A DNA stretch of 64,000 bases from Streptomyces rubellomurinus (GCF_000961885.1 NZ_JZKH01000020.1:1-64000), one strand, 5' to 3'; counted from the first letter of the stretch, positions 24,529 to 33,155 are shown. Program-made: numbers and translations. The notes: a model not told the origin generated them from the letters alone.

Positions 24529-24586
24529 CCCCCGAGGCGCGCTGATCCCCGAGTCGCACTGACCTCGGAGTCGCACTGGCCCGAGG
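24520..24586. repeat. 17-bp tandem repeat, about four degenerate copies, across a stop codon
   Basis: Units at 24520-24536, 24537-24553, 24554-24570 and 24571-24586 follow the pattern (G/T)CGCACTGACCCCCGAG with substitutions. The first contains the real TGA stop of the M1 peptidase. The array looks like serial duplication of the gene's 3' end. Confidence 0.75.
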
Positions 24587-24593
24587 GATCGAC

Positions 24594-24640
24594 GGCCCGG
24601 CCGCCCGCGCGTGCTCCCCGAGCGCGCGGGCGGCCGGGCC
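24594..24640. terminator. Strong bidirectional stem-loop between convergent genes
   Basis: A perfect 18-bp stem (24594-24611 with 24623-24640) and 11-base loop between the M1 peptidase and the condensation protein gene, which ends at 24650. Confidence 0.75.
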
Positions 24641-24649
24641 GTCCGTCGT

Positions 24650-26029
24650 TCAGGCGTTCCGGCGGCGGTCCTCGGCGAGGATCAACTCCTCGACGCCGTA
24701 CAGGAACCGGGCCATCTCCGGGCGCGGGAGCACGGCCGGGTCGGCCGTCATCGCGAGGCTCAGCGCCGCGGCGGAGTGCCGCACGTCCAGGGCGTAGCTG
24801 AGGCCGGGGCGCGGCTCGAACTCGACCGGCCAGGTGAGGGTGGTCGGCCCGCCCGCCGGCTCGCCCTCCGGGTCCGGGCCGTCTGCCGGGAGCACGGTGC
24901 GGATGTCGTTGAAGACGCAGGACCGGTCGGCGAGCGGGACGCCTTCGGCCGTCAGCCGTTCGATCTCGGCGGCGAGCGCGAGCCCGTCGTAGTAGGCGTG
25001 CCGGTAGGCGCCGAGCGCGGCGGCGTGGGTGCGGCGCACCAGATCGCCGAACTCGGCGGTGGCGTCCGGGAGGTGGAGCAGCGCCTGGCCCGCGACGGCG
25101 CTCACCGCGTCGGCCAGGTCGGGCAGGAAGCGGTTGTTGACCACGACGCTCAGCACCGCGTCGGGCGTGCCGGCCGCGCGGGCCGTCAGCGCGGCCGTCG
25201 CCGCCAGCAGCACCGAGGAGGAGCTGGCCCGGTGCGCGGCGGCGACCCGTTCGACGGCGCCGGGCAGGGCGGGGGAGCGCAGCACGGCGTTCGGGAACGG
25301 CTCGGCGGCGCCCGTCGCGTGCTCGGCCCCGGGGAAGAGCCGGGCGGGGCCGGAGCGGAGCTTGCGCAGGAACTGCGCACGGGCGGCGGCGTCCCGCTTC
25401 CGGCCCCGCTCCGAGGCCTGGAACCCGGCCTCCTCCAGCGGCTGCCGGGCCGGGCTGCGGCCCGCGGCGAGCTCGGCGGCCGGGGTGCCCAGGCAGAGCG
25501 CGGTGAGGTCGGCGACCAGGCGGTTCAGCCCCGCGCCGTCGACCGCCGTGTGGGAGAGCACCAGGGTGATGTGCCGGGCCAGCCCGCCGCTCTCCACCAC
25601 GCCGACCCGGATCGGCCACTCGGTGGCGGTGTCGAAGGTGCGGGCCGCGAGCTCCCGGTGCAGCCGCTCGCCGGCCCCGGCCGGGTCGGCGCCCGCCGGG
25701 CAGTGCTCCACCTCCAGGGTCAACGCCCCGGCCGGGTCGACGACTTGGCGCAGCGGAAGGTCAGCTTCGGCGGTGGCCGGAAGTCGGGTGGGCAGCAGCC
25801 GGGTGTGCAGCGAGTCGTGCAGGTGGAGGAGCCGGCCGAGGGCGTCGAGCAGGACGGGCAGCGGCAGCCCGGGGTCGAGCGGCGCGGCGGTGGCGAGGTT
25901 GTAGCGCGGCGCGTCGGCCGGGTCGAGGCGGCGGACGGTGTCCCAGAAGGCCCGTTGGCCCCAGGTGGCCGGGCCGGATCCGGCGCGGCCGGACGAGAAG
26001 GGGATCTCCAGCAGTTGGCGGTTCGTCAC
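24650..26029 (-). CDS. Stand-alone condensation-domain protein (NRPS C-domain/acyltransferase fold)
   Basis: A 459-residue protein starting at GTG 26029 behind GGAGAG. It has the condensation superfamily signature with SHTAVDG (HxxxDG; catalytic His160), QRAFWDTVRRLDP near the start, LLLAATAALTARAAG and a late SCVFNDIRTVLP. There is no adenylation, carrier or thioesterase domain. Free-standing C-domain proteins catalyse ester or amide formation on carrier-bound or free acyl substrates in natural product pathways. No peptide synthetase lies nearby; a divergent MFS transporter sits 247 bp away. Its substrate is unknown. Confidence 0.82.
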   Translation of the reverse strand: MTNRQLLEIPFSSGRAGSGPATWGQRAFWDTVRRLDPADAPRYNLATAAPLDPGLPLPVLLDALGRLLHLHDSLHTRLLPTRLPATAEADLPLRQVVDPAGALTLEVEHCPAGADPAGAGERLHRELAARTFDTATEWPIRVGVVESGGLARHITLVLSHTAVDGAGLNRLVADLTALCLGTPAAELAAGRSPARQPLEEAGFQASERGRKRDAAARAQFLRKLRSGPARLFPGAEHATGAAEPFPNAVLRSPALPGAVERVAAAHRASSSSVLLAATAALTARAAGTPDAVLSVVVNNRFLPDLADAVSAVAGQALLHLPDATAEFGDLVRRTHAAALGAYRHAYYDGLALAAEIERLTAEGVPLADRSCVFNDIRTVLPADGPDPEGEPAGGPTTLTWPVEFEPRPGLSYALDVRHSAAALSLAMTADPAVLPRPEMARFLYGVEELILAEDRRRNA

Positions 26030-26198
26030 CGGTGGCTCTCCAATGCGGCGGTGGCGGTGGGGTGTTGATGCGTCGTGCCGGTGCGTGGGGAGCGCGGGTG
26101 CTGCGGGAGTTGCGGCGCGTGGTGCTGCGGAGAGTGTGGCGCACCGGCGGCGCGGGAGTCGAGGGGTGAAAGCGGGGGCGAAATCGGGGGTTCCGTAA

Positions 26199-26242
26199 GT
26201 CTCTCGACATGAAGTATCTTGACGTCGAGATTGACGTTCGAG
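26199..26242. promoter_or_regulatory. MarR-box-like palindrome and direct repeat in the divergent region
   Basis: ATCTTGACGTCGAGAT (26217-26232) is a nearly perfect palindrome like boxes bound by MarR-family repressors. The related TTGACGTCGAG/TTGACGTTCGAG pair (26219 and 26231) lies 12 bp apart. An outer TCTCGAC...GTCGAGA repeat spans 26202-26230. The site is 35-80 bp upstream of the MFS start. No MarR gene is adjacent. Confidence 0.5.
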
Positions 26243-26276
26243 GAACAAGCCGGAAGAGCAAGCAGGGGGAACGGCC

Positions 26277-27575
26277 ATGCGGGACAACGGGCTGATCGCA
26301 CAGCTGAGGAGGCCGCCGGGCGGGCGGGACGCGCGCATGATGCTGTTCGCGCAGGGTGTCGACCGGACCGGCACCGGCGTCTGGGCGGCGGCCTCGGTGC
26401 TCTACTTCACCTTCGTCTGCGGGCTCGACGAGAAGCAGCTCGGCCTGCTGCTCGGCGTGGCGGCGGTGGCCGGGATCGCCGGATCGCCGCTGGCCGGGCG
26501 GGCCGCCGAGCGCTTCCCGGTGCGCGGCCTGCTCATCGCCAGCCACCTGCTGCGCCTGGGCACGATGGGCCTGATGCTGGTCGTCCACGACTTCGTCGCC
26601 CTGCTGCTCGTGGTCGCCGTCACCTGCCTCGCCGAGCGCTCCGCCAAGACCCTGGAGATGCTGTTCGCCACCCGCGTCGCGGGCGAGCAGCGCGGCACCT
26701 ACCAGGCGCTGTTCCGCAGCATCGCCAACGCCGGCTACGGGCTCGGCGCCGGGATCGCGGCGATCGGCCTCGCGTTCGGCACCACCACCGCCTACCAGGT
26801 GCTGATCCTCGGCAACGCGCTCTCGTACGTGCTCGCCGCCGAACTCGTGCGGCGCACCCGGGAGCCGGCCGGGCGCGGCCTGGTCGTGGCGGCCCCGGCC
26901 GGTGCCGAGGAGGAGCCGGTCAGGGCGGGCCGCAGCCCCTGGCGCGACCGCGGCTACCTGCTGTTCGTGCTGATGGACATGCCGCTGAGCCTGGACGACT
27001 CGGTCCTCAACGTCGGCCTGCCGGTCTGGCTGGTCCACCACACCCAGGCGCCGCACGCCGTCGTCCCGGTCTTCCTGGTGCTCAACACGGTGCTCGTCGT
27101 CGCGCTCCAACTGCGCGTCTCCGCCTGGGCGGACGGCCCGCGCGGGGCCGTCCGGGCGGTCCGCTGGTACGGCTTCACCGTCCTCGCGAGCTGCCTGCTG
27201 ATCGCGCTCGCCACCGGCGCCGGGCCCTGGACGGCCTCGCTCACGCTGCTGGCCGCGGGGACGTTGGTCACCCTGGCCGAGCTGATGCGCTCGGTGACCT
27301 CCTGGGAGCTGGCCGTCAGCCTCGCCCCGGCGGGGGCCGGCGCCTCCTACCTGGGCGTGGCCGGGATGTCCCAGTCGGTGCAGAAGGCGGCCGGGCCGCT
27401 GCTGCTGACGGGCGTGGTGATGGCCGCCGGCCCGGTCGGCTGGCTGGCCCTCGGCGGCGCGGCGAGCGGCCTCGGGCTGCTCCAGCGCCGGGCCAGCCTC
27501 CGCCGGCTCGCCGCCCTGGACGCGGCGGCCGGACGGGCCGCCGCCCAGCCGGCCGGCGTGCCGGTCGCCGGGTAG
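26277..27575 (+). CDS. MFS transporter
   Basis: A 432-residue protein with about 12 hydrophobic segments. It contains LGLLLGVAAVAGIAGSPLAGRAAERFPVRG (helix 2-3 loop of the major facilitator fold), ERSAKTLEMLFATRVAGEQRG in a central loop, and a second bundle from RDRGYLLFVLMDMPLSLDD. ATG 26277 follows GGGGGAA. It is divergent from the condensation protein gene and may export that pathway's product, with a MarR-like site between them. The substrate is unknown. Confidence 0.85.
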   Translation: MRDNGLIAQLRRPPGGRDARMMLFAQGVDRTGTGVWAAASVLYFTFVCGLDEKQLGLLLGVAAVAGIAGSPLAGRAAERFPVRGLLIASHLLRLGTMGLMLVVHDFVALLLVVAVTCLAERSAKTLEMLFATRVAGEQRGTYQALFRSIANAGYGLGAGIAAIGLAFGTTTAYQVLILGNALSYVLAAELVRRTREPAGRGLVVAAPAGAEEEPVRAGRSPWRDRGYLLFVLMDMPLSLDDSVLNVGLPVWLVHHTQAPHAVVPVFLVLNTVLVVALQLRVSAWADGPRGAVRAVRWYGFTVLASCLLIALATGAGPWTASLTLLAAGTLVTLAELMRSVTSWELAVSLAPAGAGASYLGVAGMSQSVQKAAGPLLLTGVVMAAGPVGWLALGGAASGLGLLQRRASLRRLAALDAAAGRAAAQPAGVPVAG

Positions 27576-27613
27576 GGGGAGCGGGGTAGGGGGTGCGCCG
27601 CCGGTGCGCGGGC

Positions 27614-28435
27614 TCAGGCGCGGTCGGCCGGGCCCGGCACCAGCGGCGCCATGACGTGTTGGCCCGGGTTGAAGCCGTTGTCGTCCTCGTTGTCGTCGTC
27701 CGAGTTCACCGACGCGGTGACCGAGCCCGTCGTCCAGGAGACCAGGCCGAGCAGCAGGAAGACGACGAGTAGGCCGCGCCCGGCGCCGCTCAGGACCAGC
27801 GGACGGGTCGCCGACGCCGGGCCCTGCGGCTCGCTGCCCGGCTCCTCGCCGAACAGGCGCTTCGGGTAGGCCGAGGACAGCATCACCAGGTAGGCGGTGA
27901 AGCGCAGCCGGTAGCGCAGGATCGCCGCCGTCGCCTCGAACAGCGGCCGCGGCATCCGGCCGAGCACCAGCACCACCAGCCAGCTGACGAACGCCACCAT
28001 CCACCACCCCGCGTTCAGCAGGCCCTGCACGATCGCGGCCGGGATCACTAGGACGATGCGGAACAGGACGGCCAGCCGGTTCAGCTCCCCGGGCCGCAGC
28101 TCGACCCGCACCGGGTACTCGGGGGCCTCGAAGCGGAACGGCGGGTAGCGGTCCACGGTGAGCATCAGGTACGCCGTCACCCTGGTCTCGTACGGCACGT
28201 ACCCGCCCAGGTAGTCCGCCACCAGGCCGGGCAGCCGGCCGAGCAGCAGGGCGCCGAACCAGCCGACGACGGTGACGAAGAACGCCACCACCGACAGCAC
28301 CCACACCACCACGGCCTGGGGGATCACCAGCAGCATGCGCAGCAGCACCGTCCAGCGGTTCTGCGGGCCGGGCTCCGGCATGTCCAGCACCGGGAGCCAC
28401 TCACGGCTGACGGGGGCGGGGGGAGCCTGCCACAT
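27614..28435 (-). CDS. DUF4389 membrane protein
   Basis: A 273-residue protein starting at ATG 28435 behind GGAGG. Two related DUF4389 units are visible: RWTVLLRMLLVIPQAVVVWVLSVVAFFVTVVGWFGALLLGRLP and NRLAVLFRIVLVIPAAIVQGLLNAGWWMVAFVSWLVVLVLGRMP. Each is followed by a YxxRxTAYLML/YRLRFTAYLVML segment. A final hydrophobic helix leads to an acidic NSDDDNEDDNGF end. The family is common in actinobacteria; its function is unknown. It is transcribed alone, convergent with the MFS gene. Confidence 0.8.
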   Translation of the reverse strand: MWQAPPAPVSREWLPVLDMPEPGPQNRWTVLLRMLLVIPQAVVVWVLSVVAFFVTVVGWFGALLLGRLPGLVADYLGGYVPYETRVTAYLMLTVDRYPPFRFEAPEYPVRVELRPGELNRLAVLFRIVLVIPAAIVQGLLNAGWWMVAFVSWLVVLVLGRMPRPLFEATAAILRYRLRFTAYLVMLSSAYPKRLFGEEPGSEPQGPASATRPLVLSGAGRGLLVVFLLLGLVSWTTGSVTASVNSDDDNEDDNGFNPGQHVMAPLVPGPADRA

Positions 28436-28756
28436 CCGGGCCTCCACGGTCTGGGGACGACTCGACGACTCGACGACTCGACGGCGCGACGACTGGACGA
28501 CGACGCCCGGCGGCCGGTGGTCGGGCGCGGCCGGGTGCCCTCCGAAGATCGCAGCACCGGGCCGGGCCCGCGCGCCGTGCTGCGCCGGACGGGTCACCCG
28601 TCCGATGGCCCGTCACCCCTGCGATCCGGCGTCGCCCGGGTTCCCCGGCCGGCCGTGAGAATGATCACGCCAACCCGGGGCTGTCCGGTCGCCGTGCCAT
28701 CGCATCTATCCGTTCGAGGGGGATTGTCTGCCCACGAGCGGAACGGAGACCGGACT
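28436..28756. other. 321-bp divergent intergenic region with an 8-bp repeat
   Basis: Between the DUF4389 gene and the PBP gene. It contains the 28458-28505 tandem repeat close to the DUF4389 start and probably promoters for both genes. A T-rich stretch CGTTCGAGGGGGATTGTCTG lies near 28710-28730. No coding-type frame is seen. Confidence 0.4.
28458..28505. repeat. Six 8-bp tandem units based on CGACTCGA
   Basis: Three exact CGACTCGA copies (28458-28481) are followed by CGGCGCGA, CGACTGGA and CGACGACG. The array sits about 23 bp upstream of the DUF4389 start on the opposite strand. Confidence 0.8.
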
Positions 28757-30769
28757 GTGCGTGCCGACCAAGGCGGCGGGGCCGAGGACGAGAAGGAGCG
28801 CCGGCGCCGGCGCCCGCTGCGGTGGATCGACTACCCGCGCAGAGGCCGGCGCGGGGTTCGCCGCTGGCTCCCGTCCTGGCGCCAGCTGCTCCTGGCGGTC
28901 GGGCTCGGGGCGACGGCGCTGACGGGGTGGCTGGCCTGGTTCTACGCGACCACCGAGGTCCCGGACGACCTGAACGCCTTCGCCACCCAGCAGAACAACG
29001 TGTACTTCTGGGCGGACGGCACCGAGATGGCGCGGGTCGGCCAGGTCAACCGGCAGGAGGTGCCGCTCGGCCAGGTGCCGGAGCCGGTGCAGTGGGCGGT
29101 GCTCGCCGCCGAGAACGAGACCTTCTACTCGGACCCGGGCATATCGTTCTCCGGCATGGGCCGCGCCGTCTACCAGATGGCCGTGGGCGGCGACACCCAG
29201 GGCGGCTCGACCATCACCCAGCAGTACGTCAAGAACATCTACCTGAACCAGCGGCAGACCATGTCGCGCAAGCTCAGCGAGATGGTCATCGCGATGAAGC
29301 TCGACGAGCGGATGAGCAAGCAGGACATCCTGGCCGGCTACCTGAACACCAGCTGGTTCGGCCGCGGCAGCTACGGCATCGAGCGGGCCGCGGCGGCGTA
29401 CTACGGCAAGGATGTCTCGGAGCTCAACCCGAGCGAAGGCGCCTTCCTGGCCGCCCTGTTGAAGGGCGCCGGGCAGTTCGACCCGGCGCTGGGCCCGGAG
29501 AACCGCGAGCGGGCCGAGGACCGGTGGTCCTGGATCCTCGACCGGATGGTGAAGACCGGCAGGCTCTCCGCCGCCGAGCGCGCCACGTACACGGTGTTCC
29601 CCGAGCCCGGGCCGCAGCCGAAGTCGGCGGGGCTGAGCGGCCAGGTCGGGTACCTGGTGGACATGGCCAGGAACTACGTGGAGAGCCACAGCGACATCAC
29701 CGCGGCCCAGTTCGACCTCGGCGGCTACCAGGTCTTCACCACCTTCGAGAAGCCGAAGGTCACCGCCCTGGCCGCCGCGGTGCAGGACGCCACCAAGGGG
29801 GTCGACCCCGACCACCGGGAGGCCGACAAGCTGCTGCGGGTCGGCGCCGCCTCCGTCGCCCTCGACGGCAGGATCGTCGCGCTCTACGGCGGCCCCGACT
29901 ACCTCAAGCAGGGCTTCGACAACGCCAACACCTCGACCGTGCCGCTCGGTTCGGCCTTCACCCCGCTGGTGTACGCCGCCGGGCTCGGCCAGGGCGTCCA
30001 GCGCCGGCGCGGCGGCGACCGGACGCCGGTCCAGCCCACCACCACCTACGACGGCGACAACGGCGTCAACGTGATGACCCCGGAGGGGCCGTACTGGGGG
30101 CGGGACGGGAAGATCGTGAAGACCGCCAACGAGGGCAAGCGGGACTGGGGCCGGATCTCCCTGCGCGGCGCAATCGAGCAGTCCGTCAACGGGCCGATGA
30201 TGCAGCTCGCCATGGACGTCGGCCTGGACCAGGTGCGCAGGACCGCCGCGGACCTCGGCCTGGCCCCCGCCAGCATGGGCGAACTGGTGCCGGCCTTCGG
30301 CACCGGCAACTCCACGCCGAGCGCGATCCGGGCCGCCGACGCCTACACCGCCTTCGCCGCGGGCGGCCGCCGCACGGACCCGTACTCGGTGCTCAGGATC
30401 ACCCGCAACGGCGCGCCGGTCGACCTGCGGCTGCCGACCGCCGTCCAGGCGCTGACCCCCGGGGTCGCCGCGGACGTGGACGCGGCGCTCAAGGGCGCGG
30501 TGCGCGCCGGGAGCGCAAGCTCGGTGGCCGAGGCCGGCCCGGACCTGGCCGCGAAGCCCGGCACCACGCCGGACCGCCGGGCGGGCTGGATGGTCGGCTA
30601 CGACGGGCAGCAGTCCACGGCGGTCACGGTCTTCCGGGCGGACCTGAAGGACATGAAGCTGCTCCCGCTGGAGGGGGTGGGCGGCGCGGCCCCGGAGACC
30701 TCGGACTCCGCGCTGCCCGGCCGGATCTGGACGTCGTACATGAAGACGGCGGCCGGCGGGCGGCGGTAG
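28757..30769 (+). CDS. Class A penicillin-binding protein with a degenerate transpeptidase motif
   Basis: A 670-residue bifunctional-type PBP starting at GTG 28757 behind GGAGA. A basic cytoplasmic head and a membrane helix (about residues 45-65) precede a GT51 glycosyltransferase. This has AAENETFYSDPGISFSGM (catalytic Glu), GGSTITQQYVKN and SRKLSEM (second Glu), all intact. The transpeptidase domain follows. At the catalytic SxxK site the sequence is GSAFTPLVY: Ser399 is kept but the lysine is Thr402. SVN (476-478) is present and KTG reads KPGTT from 600. It can probably polymerise glycan but may not crosslink or bind beta-lactams normally. Confidence 0.88.
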   Translation: MRADQGGGAEDEKERRRRRPLRWIDYPRRGRRGVRRWLPSWRQLLLAVGLGATALTGWLAWFYATTEVPDDLNAFATQQNNVYFWADGTEMARVGQVNRQEVPLGQVPEPVQWAVLAAENETFYSDPGISFSGMGRAVYQMAVGGDTQGGSTITQQYVKNIYLNQRQTMSRKLSEMVIAMKLDERMSKQDILAGYLNTSWFGRGSYGIERAAAAYYGKDVSELNPSEGAFLAALLKGAGQFDPALGPENRERAEDRWSWILDRMVKTGRLSAAERATYTVFPEPGPQPKSAGLSGQVGYLVDMARNYVESHSDITAAQFDLGGYQVFTTFEKPKVTALAAAVQDATKGVDPDHREADKLLRVGAASVALDGRIVALYGGPDYLKQGFDNANTSTVPLGSAFTPLVYAAGLGQGVQRRRGGDRTPVQPTTTYDGDNGVNVMTPEGPYWGRDGKIVKTANEGKRDWGRISLRGAIEQSVNGPMMQLAMDVGLDQVRRTAADLGLAPASMGELVPAFGTGNSTPSAIRAADAYTAFAAGGRRTDPYSVLRITRNGAPVDLRLPTAVQALTPGVAADVDAALKGAVRAGSASSVAEAGPDLAAKPGTTPDRRAGWMVGYDGQQSTAVTVFRADLKDMKLLPLEGVGGAAPETSDSALPGRIWTSYMKTAAGGRR

Positions 30770-30777
30770 GGCGCGCG

Positions 30778-30811
30778 GGTCGGCCGCGGGGCCCGGGCCC
30801 CACGGCCGACC
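30778..30811. terminator. Stem-loop between PBP and convergent NodB-like gene
   Basis: Arms GGTCGGCCG (30778-30786) and CGGCCGACC (30803-30811) enclose an inner palindrome GGGGCCCGGGCCCC (30788-30801). It lies 9 bp after the PBP stop. Confidence 0.65.
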
Positions 30812-30816
30812 GCCCG

Positions 30817-32088
30817 TCAGTCGACCAGGCGCGACCAGTCGGCCGGCTGCCCCGGGTCCAGCGCGCGCAGCTTGTCGAGGACCTTCGGGTCCTGGACGTC
30901 CAGCCAGTCGGCGACCTGCCGGAAGGAGACGCAGCGGACGCCGTCGCGGCGGCAGACGCTCTTCATCACGTCCTCGACGGCCTGCATGTAGATGCCGCCG
31001 TTCCAGTCCTCGAAGTGGTTCCCGATGAACAGCGGGGCCCGGCTGCCGTTGTAGACCCGCTCGAAGCCGGCCAGGTAGCTGTCCCGGGCCTCCTTCTCCC
31101 AGGCGGCGTACTTCTTCGGATCACCCTTGACGCTGCTCCCGGACTGGCCGGCCAGGAAGTTGAAGTCCATCGACAGGCCCTGGGTCTCCCGCCCGGGGAA
31201 GGGCAGCAGCTGCAGCGGGAAGTTCCACATGCCCTCCTTCCTGGCCGGCCACACCTGGAACTCGCCCGGTGAGCTGGCGTCGTACCGGAAGCCGGTCGCC
31301 TTCTCGGCCGGGAGCAGCGCCTTCTGGCCCTCCAGGCAGGGCGCGCGGCCGCCGACCAGCTCCTTGGTGTAGTCGAAGGGCAGCGGCGGGAGGTCCTTGA
31401 AGCCGGTGTTGGTCTTCCAGTTGGTGACGAAGGAGACCGCCTGGTCGAGCTCGCTCTTCCACTCCTCGGTGCTCCAGTTGCCGCCGCCCTTGGCGTTGCA
31501 GAAGTGCCCGTTGAAGTGGGTGCCGATCTCGTTCCCGTCCTGCCAGGCGAGGCGCAGCTGCTCCAGGGTGTCCTTGATGTGGGCGTCGGTGGCGTAGTCG
31601 ATGGCGGCGTCGCCGACCTTGTGCTGCGGCGGGTGGTAGAGCGAGGCCTTGGACTTGGGCAGGGTGTAGAGGCCGCTCAGGAAGAACGTCATCTGGGCGT
31701 TGTTCTCCACGCCGAGCTTGCGGAAGCGCGAGAACAGGTGGTCGTCGCCCTCCAGGGCCCCGTCCCAGGAGAACACCACGAACTGCGGCGGCTTCTCGCC
31801 GGGTTTCAGCTTCTCGGGCTTGGCCTGCTTGGGCTGCGGGCCGGTGAAGGAGGTGGAGCCGTCGCCGAGCACCTTGACCTGGCCGTCCCAGGTCGGCGTG
31901 GGGGTGGGCGTGGGGAGCGGGGCCGCCGCGGTGGGCGGCGGGGTGGCGCCCGCCCCGGTGGCGGCGTCCGAGGGCGCGGGGTCGGCGGCCGCCGGTCTCT
32001 CCTGCGAGGCGGAGTCCCCCGTGGCCACGGTGCAGGTCGCGACGACACCTATGGTCAACAGAACGGCCACACCTCGCGCAGTCCGCAC
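30817..32088 (-). CDS. Secreted NodB-like (polysaccharide deacetylase fold) protein
   Basis: A 423-residue exported protein, GTG 32088 behind GGAGGG. The N-terminal signal MRTARGVAVLLTIGVVATCTVATG may be a poor lipobox (ATC). A Pro/Thr spacer with TPTPTPT runs to about residue 65, and a domain with a deacetylase-like fold follows. The first NodB motif, normally T-F-D-D, reads FVVFSWDGA. The zinc-histidine motif is present as GTHFNGHF. A Trp/Phe/Lys-rich C-terminal region has three or more cysteines. Loss of the aspartate pair makes ordinary deacetylation doubtful, so it may be a carbohydrate-binding or divergent enzyme. A homologue at 19213 keeps the full motifs. Confidence 0.72.
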   Translation of the reverse strand: MRTARGVAVLLTIGVVATCTVATGDSASQERPAAADPAPSDAATGAGATPPPTAAAPLPTPTPTPTWDGQVKVLGDGSTSFTGPQPKQAKPEKLKPGEKPPQFVVFSWDGALEGDDHLFSRFRKLGVENNAQMTFFLSGLYTLPKSKASLYHPPQHKVGDAAIDYATDAHIKDTLEQLRLAWQDGNEIGTHFNGHFCNAKGGGNWSTEEWKSELDQAVSFVTNWKTNTGFKDLPPLPFDYTKELVGGRAPCLEGQKALLPAEKATGFRYDASSPGEFQVWPARKEGMWNFPLQLLPFPGRETQGLSMDFNFLAGQSGSSVKGDPKKYAAWEKEARDSYLAGFERVYNGSRAPLFIGNHFEDWNGGIYMQAVEDVMKSVCRRDGVRCVSFRQVADWLDVQDPKVLDKLRALDPGQPADWSRLVD

Positions 32089-32233
32089 GTTCCCTCCGGT
32101 CCTTGATGATCCCTACAGTGTGATCATCAGACCATTTTCGACCGGTTTGTGTCGAGATGGGCCCGAGTGGGACGCGATGACCGAACGTCCGTGCCACACA
32201 CAGTGTTTGATGCGGTGGGCCACGGATGAGGTT

Positions 32234-32266
32234 GCACGGGAAGTCGACCCGGCCGACTTCCCGTGC
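32234..32266 (-). terminator. Stem-loop after the 32295-33107 methyltransferase gene
   Basis: A perfect 13-bp stem (32234-32246 with 32254-32266), 7-base loop, in the 206-bp gap downstream of the minus-strand methyltransferase. Confidence 0.65.
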
Positions 32267-32294
32267 GGCGGGGGCGGGGGCGGGGGTTGCGGGG

Positions 32295-33107
32295 TCAGGC
32301 GCGGGTGGCGGTGAGGAGGTGGTAGTCGAGGAGGCCGTCGCGCCAGGCGGGGAGGAAGTTGCGGGACCAGTGGGCGGTCGGGACGGTGTCGGTGAGGTAG
32401 CGGTCGAAGCCGGGCCAGACGTCGGAGCCGATGGCGGTGGTGTCGACGGCGGTGAAGCCGGCGGCGGCGAGATCGGCGGTGAAGGCGTCGAGGGAGTGCG
32501 GGACGTCGAGGCCGTCGGCGAAGCTGGCGAGGAGGATCTTGAGGCGTTCGGCGACCTCGGGGCCGGCGGCGGCGAAGAAGGTGGTGACGACCAGGCGGCC
32601 GCCGGGGCGCAGCACCCGGGCGGCCTCCCGGGCGAAGCCGGACAGTTCGCGGAAGTGCTGGGCGGCCTCGACGGAGTAGACGCCGTCCAGGGAGGCGTCG
32701 GGGAAGGGGAGTTCGTCGGCCGAGCCGAGGGTGTAGGCGAGCCGGTCCGGGTAGGTGGCGAGGGCGCGGGCGTTGACGGCGCGGGCGCGCTCGATCTGGT
32801 CGGGGTGGATGTCGATCCCGGTGACGGAGGCGAAGCGGAACTCGCGCAGCGCGAGGGCGGCGCCCAGGCCCCGCCCGCAGCCGACCTCGGCCAGCCGGAG
32901 CTGTTCGCGCGGTTCGGGGAAGGCCCGTAGCGTCCGCCGGTACAGCTGTTCCTGGCTGTGCACCCGGTCCTCCTGGGTGGGTGCGGTGAGGTCGATCCCC
33001 CGCCAGTCGCCGAAGTTGATGAAGCCGCCGGCGAACGACGGTGCTGCCGACAGGTCGTCCGTGCCGTAGGTGCGGCGTACGGTCGGCGGGATGTGGTGGT
33101 GGTCCAT
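32295..33107 (-). CDS. Class I SAM-dependent methyltransferase
   Basis: A 270-residue protein. The SAM-binding motif LRLAEVGCGRGLGAALAL, SVTGIDIHPDQIERAR, LGSADELPFPDASLDGVYSVEAAQHF and EAARVLRPGGRLVVTTFFA mark a ubiquitous class I methyltransferase (Methyltransf_11 type). The opening HHHIPPTVRRTYGTDDLSAAPSFAGGFINFGDW, with the long acceptor-side C-terminus, resembles natural-product O/N-methyltransferases. ATG 33107 follows GGAGA at wide spacing. It is divergent from the DinB-like gene. The substrate is unknown. Confidence 0.85.
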   Translation of the reverse strand: MDHHHIPPTVRRTYGTDDLSAAPSFAGGFINFGDWRGIDLTAPTQEDRVHSQEQLYRRTLRAFPEPREQLRLAEVGCGRGLGAALALREFRFASVTGIDIHPDQIERARAVNARALATYPDRLAYTLGSADELPFPDASLDGVYSVEAAQHFRELSGFAREAARVLRPGGRLVVTTFFAAAGPEVAERLKILLASFADGLDVPHSLDAFTADLAAAGFTAVDTTAIGSDVWPGFDRYLTDTVPTAHWSRNFLPAWRDGLLDYHLLTATRA

Positions 33108-33155
33108 GGGGCGTCGGGTCTCCGTGGTCGGTCGGCGCCCGGCCCTCGGGCGCGC

